Shown one piece after another: positions 1 to 9,109 of a DNA stretch of 34,098 nt. The position numbers and the translations under genes were made by a program. The DNA is from a virus. The DNA is taken from positions 1 to 34,098 of the IMG/VR virus record IMGVR_UViG_3300042565_001978. One strand, given 5' to 3'. Below the pieces are notes generated by a model. It was given only the letters and a program-made list of their open reading frames with translations, was not told the DNA's origin and did not search any database. Positions within the stretch are counted from its first letter, which is position 1. Every line of letters starts with the position of its first letter.

Positions 1-31
1 CGCAAAACGCGGCGCGTACGGGTTTGGGATT

Positions 32-42
32 TTACATTGTAA
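32..42. promoter_or_regulatory. small inverted repeat before the terminase operon
   Basis: TTAC-ATT-GTAA palindrome 25 bases before the terS start. It could be an operator or part of a promoter region. No convincing -35/-10 pair is seen in the 66 bases available, and the window edge hides further upstream sequence. A good ribosome binding site (taggag) precedes the ATG at 67. Confidence 0.2.
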
Positions 43-66
43 CGCAAATCACATTTTAGGAGAAAC

Positions 67-516
67 ATGTCAGGCAAAGGCCCAGCGCCGAAAGACGCGG
101 AGCAACGCAGACGCAGGAATGCGGACCCTGTGCCCACTCAGGTGGTGATACAAGATGGCGTTTTGCGTGGTCCAGACTTGCCAGCTGGTTACCCTTGGCA
201 CACTCAGACCTTCACTTGGTGGGATACTTGGCGCAAATCAGCACAAGCTGCCACATTTACAGATACTGACTGGGATTTTTTAGTAGATACGGCCTTGTTG
301 CACTCATCCTTTTGGAACGGTGACAATGTAGGTGCAGAATTGCGGCTCCGAGTCGCGAAGTTTGGCGCAACACCAGAAGACAGAATGCGGCTTCGGCTGC
401 AGGTCGATGGTGAGGCAGAGGGGGCCAAATCTAACAAGACCCTATCTGACCAGCGACGAACTCGTTTGTTGAGAGTGGTGGGGGAACTTGACAAAGAAGA
501 AACGGCCACAGAGTAG
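67..516 (+). CDS. terS: terminase small subunit
   Basis: 149 aa protein, probably the DNA-recognition subunit of the packaging terminase. A basic N-terminus (KDAEQRRRR, about residues 9-17) is followed by a helical segment with WWDTWRKSAQA (about 51-61) and DTDWDFLVDTALLHSSFW (about 67-84), the pattern of actinophage small terminases in which a tryptophan-rich 'x-TWR-S' segment precedes the first helix. It starts at an ATG with a strong taggag ribosome binding site. It overlaps the large subunit gene by 29 bases, which suggests translational coupling. The family assignment rests on position and overall pattern rather than a catalytic motif. Confidence 0.75.
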   Translation: MSGKGPAPKDAEQRRRRNADPVPTQVVIQDGVLRGPDLPAGYPWHTQTFTWWDTWRKSAQAATFTDTDWDFLVDTALLHSSFWNGDNVGAELRLRVAKFGATPEDRMRLRLQVDGEAEGAKSNKTLSDQRRTRLLRVVGELDKEETATE

Positions 517-2047
517 CTTCATCTCGCTCGGCTGGGACGCAATTGACTGGATTGAGACTTACTTAGTCCACGGCCCAGGCGATGTGCAGGGCGAAGCAAT
601 CACTCTGGATGATGAACAAGCAGCTTTCATACTGAAGGCATACGAACTGGACAAAAATGGACGACGCATTACAAGACGAGCTTTTTTCTCGCGCCCCAAA
701 GGTCGTGCGAAATCCGAGCTGGCTGGAATGCTCGTTTGCTTTGAGGCTCTCGGCCCTGCTCGTTTTGACTTTTGGGACCAACGCGGCAACCCAGTCGGCA
801 AGCCAGTTCAGTACCCGTTCATCCGATGTCTAGCAACTGAAGAGTCGCAGTCTGGCAATACGTACGACAACGTGCGCTACATGCTGGAGCACATCAAAAC
901 GAACTTTGGCACTGAGTACCCAGGCATTGATGTTGGGTTGACTCGAACTTTTTTAAAGGGTGGCGGCGAAATCGTGCCATCAACGGCAGCTTCTGCATCA
1001 AAAGACGGTGGTAAAGAGTCTTTTGCTGTTGCTGACGAAACGCACCTGTATTCGAGCCAAGAGCTCAAGCGAATGCACGAAACCGTTCGGCGTAACTTAG
1101 CCAAGCGAAAGGCTGCAGACCCTTGGATGCTTGAAACCTCGACAATGTATTCGGTCGGCGAAGAATCAATCGCCGAACAAACGCACCGCTTATGGATTTC
1201 GATACAAGAAGGCCGCACAAAAAATCAAGGCCTGTTATTCGACCACAAGCAAGCGCCCGATGTTCCAGACCTGCACGATAGCGAGAAGCTGCGAAAAGCG
1301 CTCGCTTTCGTGTACGGTCCTGCATTTAAGTGGCTAGACGCCGACCGTTTAATGGCTGAAATACAAGACCCGATGACCAAAGCATCAGACGCACGCCGTT
1401 ACTTTTTGAACCAGCCGTCGACAGACACTGACCGTTACATGGACATCACAGCTTGGAACGCTGCGGCAGAGCCTGAAGAACTGCTTGAAGGCACCGAAAT
1501 CGTTCTTGGCTATGACGGTTCGAGAAAAGACGACGCGACTGTTTTGGTTGCGTGCCGTGTTGAAGACGGCAAGATTTTTCAACTCGAGTGTTGGGAGCGA
1601 CCACCAGGACCTGCGGGTTACGGGTGGGAAGTTCCAAGAGTCGAAGTTGATGAAGCAGTACGAATCGCTTTTGCGAAGTACAAAGTCCACAAAATATGGG
1701 CTGACCCTTCGGGTTGGCAGTCCTACTTGGACGCTTGGAACTCCACTTTTGCAGATAAAGTGGTCGCGGTTTACCCTTCCAGCCAGCGAAAGTTGATGGC
1801 GCAGGGTTTAGACCGCTTTCTCGAGGACATCCTCGAAGGTCGCTTAAAACACAGCGGCAAACCAGAGCTTACACGGCACGTGACGAATGCAGTACCAACA
1901 CGGTACGGCCAAGTCATGAAGCCATCACAAAGTCACAAGATTGACGGTTTGATTGCCGCCGTTCTTGCCTACTTGGGGCGCACAGACGCTCTTATAAACC
2001 CCGAGCCCGTGGCGCCGAAAGTCGCTTACCGCACGATTCAAGTCTAG
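488..2047 (+). CDS. terL: terminase large subunit (ATPase and nuclease)
   Basis: 519 aa packaging motor that cuts concatemeric DNA and translocates it into the prohead. The ATP-binding loop is SRPKGRAKSE (68-77), a degenerate Walker A of the phage terminase type. Walker B is VADETH (181-186). The C-terminal RNase H-like nuclease begins with VLGYDGSRKDD (339-349), where Asp343 is the likely metal ligand. A TTG start at 488 is chosen because it follows gtgggggaac and overlaps terS; there is no better ATG downstream. Length is normal for the family. Confidence 0.92.
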   Translation: MTKKKRPQSSFISLGWDAIDWIETYLVHGPGDVQGEAITLDDEQAAFILKAYELDKNGRRITRRAFFSRPKGRAKSELAGMLVCFEALGPARFDFWDQRGNPVGKPVQYPFIRCLATEESQSGNTYDNVRYMLEHIKTNFGTEYPGIDVGLTRTFLKGGGEIVPSTAASASKDGGKESFAVADETHLYSSQELKRMHETVRRNLAKRKAADPWMLETSTMYSVGEESIAEQTHRLWISIQEGRTKNQGLLFDHKQAPDVPDLHDSEKLRKALAFVYGPAFKWLDADRLMAEIQDPMTKASDARRYFLNQPSTDTDRYMDITAWNAAAEPEELLEGTEIVLGYDGSRKDDATVLVACRVEDGKIFQLECWERPPGPAGYGWEVPRVEVDEAVRIAFAKYKVHKIWADPSGWQSYLDAWNSTFADKVVAVYPSSQRKLMAQGLDRFLEDILEGRLKHSGKPELTRHVTNAVPTRYGQVMKPSQSHKIDGLIAAVLAYLGRTDALINPEPVAPKVAYRTIQV

Positions 2048-2054
2048 GAGCAAT

Positions 2055-2195
2055 ATGAAACGCATCGATGCCAGTCTTGTAATTGAAGTCGTCGGAGTTG
2101 CACTCGCAACTGTTGGATTGGCTTTGTTCTCACCGCCGATTGCGCTCATAGCTCTCGGCTCCTTCCTCGTTTGGGCTACAGAAAAGGCTAATTGA
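2055..2195 (+). CDS. small two-segment membrane protein
   Basis: 46 aa, too short for most gene callers. MKRIDASLVIEV is followed by two hydrophobic stretches (about residues 8-24 and 26-42) separated by SPP, ending in TEKAN. It has an ATG with tctaggagcaat ahead of it, and its TGA overlaps the next gene's ATG (TGATG), so it is very likely translated. A holin-like or virion membrane role is possible, but nothing here identifies function. Confidence 0.7.
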   Translation: MKRIDASLVIEVVGVALATVGLALFSPPIALIALGSFLVWATEKAN

Positions 2196-2545
2196 TGACA
2201 GCTGGCATTTACAATGCGACTATCGACCAGGGTGCAACCTGGAGTGTTACAGTTACGTACAAGGATTCCAACGGTACACCAATCAACTTGACTGGTTATA
2301 CCGCTGCGATGCAGGTGCGTCAACAGTATAACTCTGAGACCGCGGACTTGACTTTGACTAGCCCAAGTGGTGGCATCGTTATTACGCCGTTGACTGGCGT
2401 CGTTGTTATCACAATGACCGCTGTGCAAACTGGTGCTCTTGAAGAGGGCTACTACGTTTACGATGTTGAGCTTACTTCTGGTGCGTTCAAAGAACGTTTG
2501 ATTCAGGGCCAACTAACCGTAGACCCAGAGGTCACGCGTGTCTGA
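2195..2545 (+). CDS. fibre-associated beta-sandwich protein
   Basis: 116 aa, rich in Thr and Val, with the sequence [20 protein letters not shown] (about 11-30) and [13 protein letters not shown], a pattern common in small Ig-like or BppU-like modules next to phage fibre genes. The ATG at 2195 is preferred over the TTG at 2192 because it couples to the preceding stop. The 3' end overlaps the collagen-like fibre gene by 8 bases, so it may help assemble or anchor that fibre. Function is inferred from fold-like pattern and position only. Confidence 0.6.
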   Translation: MTAGIYNATIDQGATWSVTVTYKDSNGTPINLTGYTAAMQVRQQYNSETADLTLTSPSGGIVITPLTGVVVITMTAVQTGALEEGYYVYDVELTSGAFKERLIQGQLTVDPEVTRV

Positions 2546-4190
2546 CCAAAATCAGGTTACCGTAGTCAAGGATATTAACACCGTTGAAGTAATCAAGGAC
2601 ATCAACAGCGTTGAAATCGTGTCGCCTGGTACCCAAGGTCCAGTCGGAGCTACAGGTGCAACAGGGCCCACAGGTTCAACAGGACCAACGGGGGCAGGCG
2701 TAACAGGCGCTACAGGACCCGTTGGTGTTACTGGCGCAACAGGACCGACAGGACCGACAGGACCGACTGGTGCTACAGGTGCAGCTTCAACAGTTCCTGG
2801 CCCAACAGGTGTAACAGGTGTAACTGGACCTCAAGGTATTCAAGGCGTGGTTGGCGCCACAGGTGCAACTGGACCTGTTGGTGCAACTGGCGCCGTAGGT
2901 GTAACAGGTGTAACTGGACCTCAAGGTGTTCAAGGCGTGGTTGGCGATACAGGTGCAACTGGACCTGTCGGTGCAACTGGTGCCGTAGGTGTAACAGGTG
3001 CAACTGGTCCGCAAGGTGTAGTTGGTGCAACAGGTGCAACTGGCCCACAAGGTATCCAAGGTATCCAAGGTATTCAAGGCGTAATTGGTGCAACAGGGCC
3101 ACAAGGTATTCAAGGCGATGTTGGTGCAACAGGTCCAGTCGGTACAACAGGGCCAACAGGCGCAGTCGGTCCAACAGGCGTTGTCGGTCCAACGGGTGCG
3201 ACAGGGCCAATCGGTGCGACAGGTGCCACTGGCCTAGTTGGTGCAACAGGTGCCACAGGTGCCACGGGTGCCGATGGTGGCAGTGCAAATTATTACGATT
3301 ACAGAGCAGATACAACAATCACAACAGGAAACCCTGGCAATGGTGATTTGATTTGGAACAATGCAACGCAAGCATCTGCCACACAAATCAACATCAGCCA
3401 CATTAACTCAGATGGCGTAGATGTTGACATTTTTTTAGCTCTTATCAAAACAAACGATGTAATCATTGTTCAGGATAAGAATAATTCTACCAATTTCCAA
3501 AAGTTTACAGTATCTGCAACACCGACCCTTCAAACAGGTTATGTTGAAATTCCTGTAACGCTCACATCATCAGGCGGCACTGGCACAACAAACTTTGCAA
3601 ACAACCATCAACTCATTGTTGCGATTGTTTCAACGGGTGTTGTTGGTCCTACAGGTCCAATCGGTGCCACAGGTGCTACTGGTCCAGTCGGTGCCACTGG
3701 TGTTGCTGGTGCCACTGGAGCTACAGGTCCAGTCGGTGCTACAGGTGCAGTTGGTGCAACAGGTTCTACTGGCGTAGTCGGAGCAACGGGAGCAGTTGGC
3801 GCTACAGGTGCAACTGGACCGCAAGGTGTTCAAGGTATTCAAGGCGATGTAGGCGTTACTGGACCCATTGGAGCCACTGGCCCAGTTGGTGCAACTGGTG
3901 CAAGTGGTGCTGATTCAACAGTTCCTGGACCGACAGGTGCTACTGGACCTGCAGGGTCAAATGGCGCAGTCGGAGCAACGGGTGCTACTGGACCTGCTGG
4001 TGCTACTGGACCAACAGGTGCTACTGGACCTGCAGGAACAAATGGTGTCACATCCATTGTTGCTGGCACTAACATTACAATCAGCCCAATTAGCGGATTA
4101 GGTGATGTCACAATCAACTCATCAGGCGGCGGTGGCGGTGGACCAACAGATGATGACCAAAACATTTTAGCAAACCAAGTGTTCGGATAG
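2538..4190 (+). CDS. collagen-like tail fibre
   Basis: 550 aa fibre. An N-terminal leader (about 1-33, with repeated VKDINxVEV units) is followed by a long Gly-X-Y collagen-like domain of GATGPTG/GPQGIQG units to about residue 250. A globular, non-repetitive beta-rich domain follows (about 251-370, starting [10 protein letters not shown]), then a second collagen-like run (about 371-510). The C-terminus ([20 protein letters not shown], then a Gly run and [13 protein letters not shown]) resembles fibre tips in other actinophages. It has a GTG start overlapping the previous gene. It likely binds the host surface or extends an adhesin. The codon-level repeats make this region prone to slippage and length change. 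Confidence 0.85.
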   Translation: MSDQNQVTVVKDINTVEVIKDINSVEIVSPGTQGPVGATGATGPTGSTGPTGAGVTGATGPVGVTGATGPTGPTGPTGATGAASTVPGPTGVTGVTGPQGIQGVVGATGATGPVGATGAVGVTGVTGPQGVQGVVGDTGATGPVGATGAVGVTGATGPQGVVGATGATGPQGIQGIQGIQGVIGATGPQGIQGDVGATGPVGTTGPTGAVGPTGVVGPTGATGPIGATGATGLVGATGATGATGADGGSANYYDYRADTTITTGNPGNGDLIWNNATQASATQINISHINSDGVDVDIFLALIKTNDVIIVQDKNNSTNFQKFTVSATPTLQTGYVEIPVTLTSSGGTGTTNFANNHQLIVAIVSTGVVGPTGPIGATGATGPVGATGVAGATGATGPVGATGAVGATGSTGVVGATGAVGATGATGPQGVQGIQGDVGVTGPIGATGPVGATGASGADSTVPGPTGATGPAGSNGAVGATGATGPAGATGPTGATGPAGTNGVTSIVAGTNITISPISGLGDVTINSSGGGGGGPTDDDQNILANQVFG

Positions 4191-4199
4191 GATAAGACA

Positions 4200-4562
4200 A
4201 TGGCAACTTTTACAAAGGTACTTCTTAGCGGTTCAACTCAAGGCCAGCCAATTACAGTTGTTGCAACAGCATCTACTGGTACAACTATCCACGCAACAGG
4301 CACTTCATCAACAACACTTGATGAGGTTTGGCTATATGCAAACAACACTTCATCTTCACCTGTTTTATTGACGGTTCAATTTGGTGGCACTGGCGCAGTT
4401 CAACACGCAAAGCCAATTACCCTTGCACCACAATCAGGTGATGTTTTGATTGTTGCAGGCTTGCCACTTACAGGCACTGGCGCTGCAGCAAACACAATCG
4501 CAGCTTTTGCAGCAACTGCATCAGTAATCACAATTTCAGGTTATGTGAACAGGATTTCCTAA
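4200..4562 (+). CDS. small fibre or adhesin accessory protein (cassette copy 1)
   Basis: 120 aa, Thr/Ser/Ala-rich and all-beta in character, with no Cys. LDEVWLYANNTSSSPVLLTVQF lies at about residues 40-61. The same pattern (an attached 'NTSxxxxxxxxL' beta strand in a 100-120 aa protein) occurs in the gene at 18620, which also stands directly before a glycine-rich protein. The two look like analogous members of a duplicated cassette. It probably decorates or trimerises the adhesin; this is inference. Confidence 0.6.
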   Translation: MATFTKVLLSGSTQGQPITVVATASTGTTIHATGTSSTTLDEVWLYANNTSSSPVLLTVQFGGTGAVQHAKPITLAPQSGDVLIVAGLPLTGTGAAANTIAAFAATASVITISGYVNRIS

Positions 4563-5456
4563 GTGGCAAATCCAAACCGTAGAGGTCAGGCAGGTTCACC
4601 AGTTTCAACTGGTTCAACAGGTTCAAGTGCAACACCTTTTGCAAACACATCTTTTATTTTGCCTTACGGCTTGCGATTGCAACAAACAATCAATGCTGGC
4701 ACAACCTCAGTAACAATTCCCGCTGGCATTACTTTTGTTTATGCAATCTGCGTTGGTGGCGGTGGTAGTAGCTGTGGCGGTGGCGGTGGTGTTGCTTGGG
4801 GTTGGACTTTAGCAAATAGCACTTGTGTAGTTGGATCTGGTGGTAGCAATGCAAATCCTGGCGGCTACACACGGTATGGAAATGTAATCGCTGCTGGTGG
4901 TGGTGGTAATTCTGACACTGGCTCATTGGGTAGCGGCGCTGGGGGTGGTGCAGCCGTGTCAGGTGGCACAAATTATTGGGGTACGCCAGGTGGTTCAGGC
5001 ACCACCGCAGCCAAAGGGAATACTGGCGCTGGCGGTTCAGGTGGCTCTAGAACTACAGTGGCAGGTGCAACAGGTGCAAGCGGTGGTGATGGCATTTCAG
5101 GCGGCGGCGGGGGTAACAGCGACGGAACAGGTGCATCAAATCAAACTGGTGGCAATGGCGGTTCAGGTTTTGTCGGCGGCGGCGGTGGCGCCGCAAATAA
5201 TACAAGTGGTGTGCGTACAGGTGGCAATGGTGGCAATGGAATAAACATTTTTACTGGCGCAATTTATACAGGTGGAACAGGAACAACTGGTACAGGAACA
5301 AATGGCGCTAGTGGCGGCGGGGGCGGTATTGCAGGTAATGGCTCAAATGCTTCAGGGGCTACTGGCGGTAACGGTGGACTTGGCGGCGGTGGTGGTGGTG
5401 CGGGTAGTACTGCTTCAGGCGCAGGTGGCGCAGGAATTCTTTACCTATTCTACTAA
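4563..5456 (+). CDS. glycine-rich tail adhesin, paralogue 1
   Basis: 297 aa. The N-terminal domain carries LPYGLRLQQTINAG and SVTIPAGITFVYAICVGGGG (about 35-75). The rest is very glycine-rich with GGGGG blocks (about 71-290), and the chain ends in the aromatic tail GAGILYLFY. Polyglycine loops of this kind are known from phage adhesins such as T-even gp38, where they form polyglycine-helix bundles bearing receptor-binding loops. It has a GTG start directly after the preceding stop. Two paralogues are present (5466 and 18925), and all three share the LQQT...TIPxGI...VGGGG head and an aromatic C-terminus. Confidence 0.75.
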   Translation: MANPNRRGQAGSPVSTGSTGSSATPFANTSFILPYGLRLQQTINAGTTSVTIPAGITFVYAICVGGGGSSCGGGGGVAWGWTLANSTCVVGSGGSNANPGGYTRYGNVIAAGGGGNSDTGSLGSGAGGGAAVSGGTNYWGTPGGSGTTAAKGNTGAGGSGGSRTTVAGATGASGGDGISGGGGGNSDGTGASNQTGGNGGSGFVGGGGGAANNTSGVRTGGNGGNGINIFTGAIYTGGTGTTGTGTNGASGGGGGIAGNGSNASGATGGNGGLGGGGGGAGSTASGAGGAGILYLFY

Positions 5457-5465
5457 GGAGCAACT

Positions 5466-6365
5466 ATGAGCGTATCCATTTATAACAATTCATTATTTAC
5501 TGATACCCCTTATGGATTAAAGTTGCAACAAACATTTTCTGCAACAGGAACAACATCAGTCACAATTCCAACTGGTATTCAAAGAGTTTATGCAGTTTGC
5601 ATTGGCGGTGGCGGGGCGGGTGCTTCAAGTGCATCAGGTGCAAGCGGCGGTGGTGCAGGTGGTTATTCTGCTGGTTGGACTTTTATTGCAAACACAGTAA
5701 CCGTTGGAAGTGGTGGAACGGGTTCATCATCTGCTGCAAATGGAGCAAATGGAGTATCTTCACAATATGGAATGGTTTTCGCTGGTGGCGGTAGTGGTGG
5801 ATTGACTGGTTACTTTGGTGGTGGCGCAGCAGCAGGTGCCACCTCTGTAAACAATTCAGTAACTGCCACAGTTTCTTACACTGGTGCTCCTGCGGGAAGT
5901 AGTTCAACTCTTATTGGCTATGCCTCTAATGGTGGCAGCACTACTTCTGGTGCAACTTCAGCATTTTCTGCTAGCCCTTCGGGTGCTGGTGTAAGCACTG
6001 GCGGTGGTGGCGTAGCAAGAAACACAAACGCCGCAAATTCTGCAACTGGCGGTTCAAGCGGTCGCGGTTTGATTACTGGTGGCGGTGGCGGTGCTATGAA
6101 TACAGGCGCTTCACCAACTGGAAACATAACTGGCGGTAATGGTGGTACTGGCGATTTATTTGCAGGTGGAACTGGAACAACTGGAACTTTGCCAACACCT
6201 ACAGGCGGTGGCGCAGGCGGCGGCGCAGGTTACACAGGCGCAGGTGCCAATGCTTCAGGTCTTAATGGTGGCAACGGTGGTTCAGGTGGTGGCGGGGGTG
6301 GCGCTGGCGTTTATGGCGGAACCGCTGGTTCAGGCGGCGATGGCGTTGTTTATCTTTACTACTAA
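5466..6365 (+). CDS. glycine-rich tail adhesin, paralogue 2
   Basis: 299 aa, with the same architecture as the gene before it: PYGLKLQQTFSATGTTSVTI (about 16-35), then RVYAVCIGGGG, a glycine-rich body, and the end GDGVVYLYY. It has a strong aaggagcaact ribosome binding site. The head and tail are well conserved between paralogues while the glycine-rich body differs, which is what would be expected if the body sets receptor specificity. Confidence 0.75.
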   Translation: MSVSIYNNSLFTDTPYGLKLQQTFSATGTTSVTIPTGIQRVYAVCIGGGGAGASSASGASGGGAGGYSAGWTFIANTVTVGSGGTGSSSAANGANGVSSQYGMVFAGGGSGGLTGYFGGGAAAGATSVNNSVTATVSYTGAPAGSSSTLIGYASNGGSTTSGATSAFSASPSGAGVSTGGGGVARNTNAANSATGGSSGRGLITGGGGGAMNTGASPTGNITGGNGGTGDLFAGGTGTTGTLPTPTGGGAGGGAGYTGAGANASGLNGGNGGSGGGGGGAGVYGGTAGSGGDGVVYLYY

Positions 6366-6374
6366 GGAGTAAAA

Positions 6375-6587
6375 ATGGCTATCAGATACGAATACAACTC
6401 AACTTGTTGCGCTCATCTTTATATGGAAACACGCAACGCAGATACTGCTCCAATCGTGACCCAGTGTAATGTCTGCGGTCAGGGCGAGTATGTAGAAATA
6501 AATCAGACAGAGATTGAAACAATTGCCGAGCCTGTTTATCAGGTGCCAGTTGAAGCTGAAGTTGAACAGGTAGAGCCAACAGAATAA
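6375..6587 (+). CDS. small Cys-pair protein after adhesin (cassette copy 1)
   Basis: 70 aa. YEYNSTCCAHLYMETRNAD is followed by TQCNVCGQGEYVEIN, giving a CC pair (14-15) and CNVC (35-38) that could bind one zinc ion, then an acidic Glu/Pro/Val tail. A clear relative lies at 19833 (YKCDKCDANYLEQRKDA, FTNCNACDAGTYVEIS), also directly after a glycine-rich adhesin. It has an aaggagtaaaa ribosome binding site. It may be a chaperone or capping factor for the adhesin; this is inferred only from conserved pairing. Confidence 0.6.
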   Translation: MAIRYEYNSTCCAHLYMETRNADTAPIVTQCNVCGQGEYVEINQTEIETIAEPVYQVPVEAEVEQVEPTE

Positions 6588-6608
6588 ATAAAGATTCGGG
6601 GGAATCAA

Positions 6609-7682
6609 TTGCGTTTTCATATTGTGGCACTGCCACACACACAGGTGACAAAAGAGTTCGCAACGTGCGCTTTCACAGAGAAGGTGCGCCGCTTCTGTAT
6701 TATGATGACAGACCTTGGGCATGAAGTCATTCTCTACGCTGGCGAAAAAAACGAAGCGCCAGTAAGCGAGCACGTGGTTTGCATCAGCGAGGACCTGCGG
6801 TCTGCGGCTGTTGGTAAGAGCCACTACACCACGACTTCATTTGACACCAACTTGCCACACTGGCAAGTGTTTAATGCAACGGTTATCAACAAAATGCGCG
6901 AGCGTTTAGAGCCGCAAGACTTCATTTGTGTAATCGGTGGCACTGCACACAAGCCAATCGCAGACGCTTTCCCGCAACACACGACAGTCGAGTTTGGAGT
7001 GGGGTACGGCGGCACATTTGCCAAGTATCGCGTTTTCGAATCTTATGCGTGGATGCACTCAATCTACGCAGGTTGGAAGAACCCAACAACGACAGACGGC
7101 AATTTCTTTGATGCTGTAATACCTGGATATCTTGAGCCTGAGATGTTTCCAGCAGGCAACGGCGACGGAGACTACTACTTTTACATCGGGCGCATCATCG
7201 ACCGAAAAGGCTACAGAATCGCTCAAGAAGTCTGTGAGCGTCTCGGCAAGCGTCTTATTCTCGCGGGTCCTGGCGAAGGCACAGGATATGGTGAATTCAT
7301 CGGCAACGTCGGGCCAGAGCAAAGAGCTGAGCTTATGGGCGGCGCGATTGCGCTGTTCGCACCCACTCTTTACATCGAACCATTCGGCAACATCGCGGTC
7401 GAAGCTCAGACTTGCGGCACTCCAACAATCACTACCGACTGGGGCGCATTCGTAGAAACAAACATAAACGGAGTGACTGGCTACAGATGCCGCACACTAG
7501 CAGATTTCGTTCGTGCAGCCGAGGACGTCAAGTCACTCGACCGTGCAGCGATTAGACAGCAAGCAATCGAGAAATACTCTCTCGCCACTGTCGGGAAAAT
7601 GTACGAAGAATACTTTGAAAGGCTGCTTACCCTTTGGGACGACGGCTGGTACCAACTCGAGACAGAAAAGGCCACTAAATGA
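6609..7682 (+). CDS. glycosyltransferase, GT-B fold (GT4-like)
   Basis: 357 aa. The N-terminal half is a Rossmann-like acceptor domain (MRFHIVALPHTQVTKEFATC). The C-terminal donor-binding half contains FYIGRIIDRKGY (191-202), ILAGPGEG (217-224) and EPFGNIAVE (257-265), the E-x7-E motif of retaining GT4 enzymes, followed by CGTPTITTDWGAF. It starts at a TTG preceded by cgggggaatcaa and overlaps the portal gene (ATGA). It may glycosylate virion proteins or nucleotides; its place between adhesins and portal favours a virion protein substrate. Confidence 0.82.
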   Translation: MRFHIVALPHTQVTKEFATCAFTEKVRRFCIMMTDLGHEVILYAGEKNEAPVSEHVVCISEDLRSAAVGKSHYTTTSFDTNLPHWQVFNATVINKMRERLEPQDFICVIGGTAHKPIADAFPQHTTVEFGVGYGGTFAKYRVFESYAWMHSIYAGWKNPTTTDGNFFDAVIPGYLEPEMFPAGNGDGDYYFYIGRIIDRKGYRIAQEVCERLGKRLILAGPGEGTGYGEFIGNVGPEQRAELMGGAIALFAPTLYIEPFGNIAVEAQTCGTPTITTDWGAFVETNINGVTGYRCRTLADFVRAAEDVKSLDRAAIRQQAIEKYSLATVGKMYEEYFERLLTLWDDGWYQLETEKATK

Positions 7683-9109
7683 GCTTATCGAACAGACTGC
7701 GCAAGGCCAGCGAACAACGAGCACAAAATCAATTCGTTGAACCGCTAGTGCCAGGCCGCCCTGCATACTCATCTCCAGCTGGAGTTGATGTAAATGCCGA
7801 CACGGCCATACGCATGTCCACCGTTTATGCGTGCGTGCGCCTTTTGGGTGATACAATTGGGTCCTTGCCCCTTTCTGCCTACGTGCGGAGAGGACGCCAG
7901 CGCATTTCGTACGCTGCGGTCTACGGCTCGCAGCCAGACTGGGTAAGCCGCCCGAATCCAGACACCACGCGCTTAGAGTTCTACGAGCAAATCATAACTT
8001 CACTGAACCTTCATGGCAACGCTTTCATTTTGACCGTCCGCGACGAGCTGGGCGATGTTATGGAACTTTATTGTATTAACCCACAAAATGTGCGCATCCG
8101 CCGCCCAAGTGCAGATGCAGAAATCTACTACGAAGTGACAATCGGCACCAACAGTCAGAACAGCTTGTACGACGGGCTGCAATCTGCAGAGGGCGCCACA
8201 AAGACGATGGTTCTCACCAAGCGCGAGATGCTTCACATTCCGTTGTTTAGACTTCCAGGCCAGCTGCTTGGGCTCGGTCCAATCGGTGCAGCCCGCATCA
8301 CTTTGGGCTCCGCGATGGCGGCAGAAGTGTACGCAGCATCTTACTTTGGTAACGCAGCCAACCCAGGCGGCGTTATCGAATCGCCAGGCGAATTGACTGA
8401 AGAGCAAATCACAGACATCGCACGCAACTGGAATCTTTCACACACTGGCCCTTACCGTGCGGGCAAACTCGGTGTTTTAACTGGTGGCGCTTCATTCAAG
8501 CCATTAACACTAAACGCCGCGGATGCACAACTTCTCGAAGTTCGCCGTTTTGGAGTCGAAGAAATCGCTCGTTTGTTCCGAGTCCCGATTTCGCTGCTTG
8601 GCCACCCTGTGGCTGGAGCAATGTCCTTTGCTTCCGTTGAGGCCCAGAACTTATCCTTCGTGCAACACTCGCTGCGTCCGCTTTTGGAGCGTATCGAGCA
8701 AGCACTCTCACCATTGTTGCCAGAGCCTGATGGTTTCATCAAGTTCAATCTTGATGCATTGCTTCGTGGTACAACACTTGAGCGTTATGAGGCTTACACC
8801 AAGGGTCTGAATGAGGGCTTTTTGTCAGTAAACGACGTCCACGCATCAGAGGACATGGCACCAGTCGCAGACGGCGACCAATACAGAGTTCCACTGCAGA
8901 ACATCGACTTGACAGACGCAAAAGAGGTCGGTATGAAGCTAAGGGCAGAAATCGCTACCAACTTGATTCAAGTCGGATTCGAGCCAAAGGCGGTCCTCGA
9001 GGCCGTTGGCCTGCCGCCAATGGGTCACACTGGAGTTCCAACAGGTCAATTGCAGCAAGTCTCAACGATTGACCCTGAAAATCCATCGTCCGTTTATGAG
9101 GTTAATTAA
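7679..9109 (+). CDS. portal protein (HK97 family)
   Basis: 476 aa dodecameric portal subunit through which DNA enters and leaves the head. The N-terminus has AIRMSTVYACVRLLGDTIGS (about 45-64) and PLSAYVRRG, with INPQNVRIRR further on and a clip/stem region FRVPISLLGHPVAGAM (about 301-316), all typical of HK97-like portals. The gene lies between glycosyltransferase and protease with ATGA and TAATG junctions. Length is normal. Confidence 0.92.
   Translation: MSLSNRLRKASEQRAQNQFVEPLVPGRPAYSSPAGVDVNADTAIRMSTVYACVRLLGDTIGSLPLSAYVRRGRQRISYAAVYGSQPDWVSRPNPDTTRLEFYEQIITSLNLHGNAFILTVRDELGDVMELYCINPQNVRIRRPSADAEIYYEVTIGTNSQNSLYDGLQSAEGATKTMVLTKREMLHIPLFRLPGQLLGLGPIGAARITLGSAMAAEVYAASYFGNAANPGGVIESPGELTEEQITDIARNWNLSHTGPYRAGKLGVLTGGASFKPLTLNAADAQLLEVRRFGVEEIARLFRVPISLLGHPVAGAMSFASVEAQNLSFVQHSLRPLLERIEQALSPLLPEPDGFIKFNLDALLRGTTLERYEAYTKGLNEGFLSVNDVHASEDMAPVADGDQYRVPLQNIDLTDAKEVGMKLRAEIATNLIQVGFEPKAVLEAVGLPPMGHTGVPTGQLQQVSTIDPENPSSVYEVN

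Noticed and set aside
1925-2512. 195-residue minus-strand open frame across terL end
   Set aside because: It overlaps three plausible plus-strand genes with good starts and ribosome binding sites.
2640-4050. CRISPR-like or satellite DNA repeats
   Set aside because: The repeats are 9-base codon multiples encoding Gly-X-Y collagen-like sequence in one frame, with no spacers.
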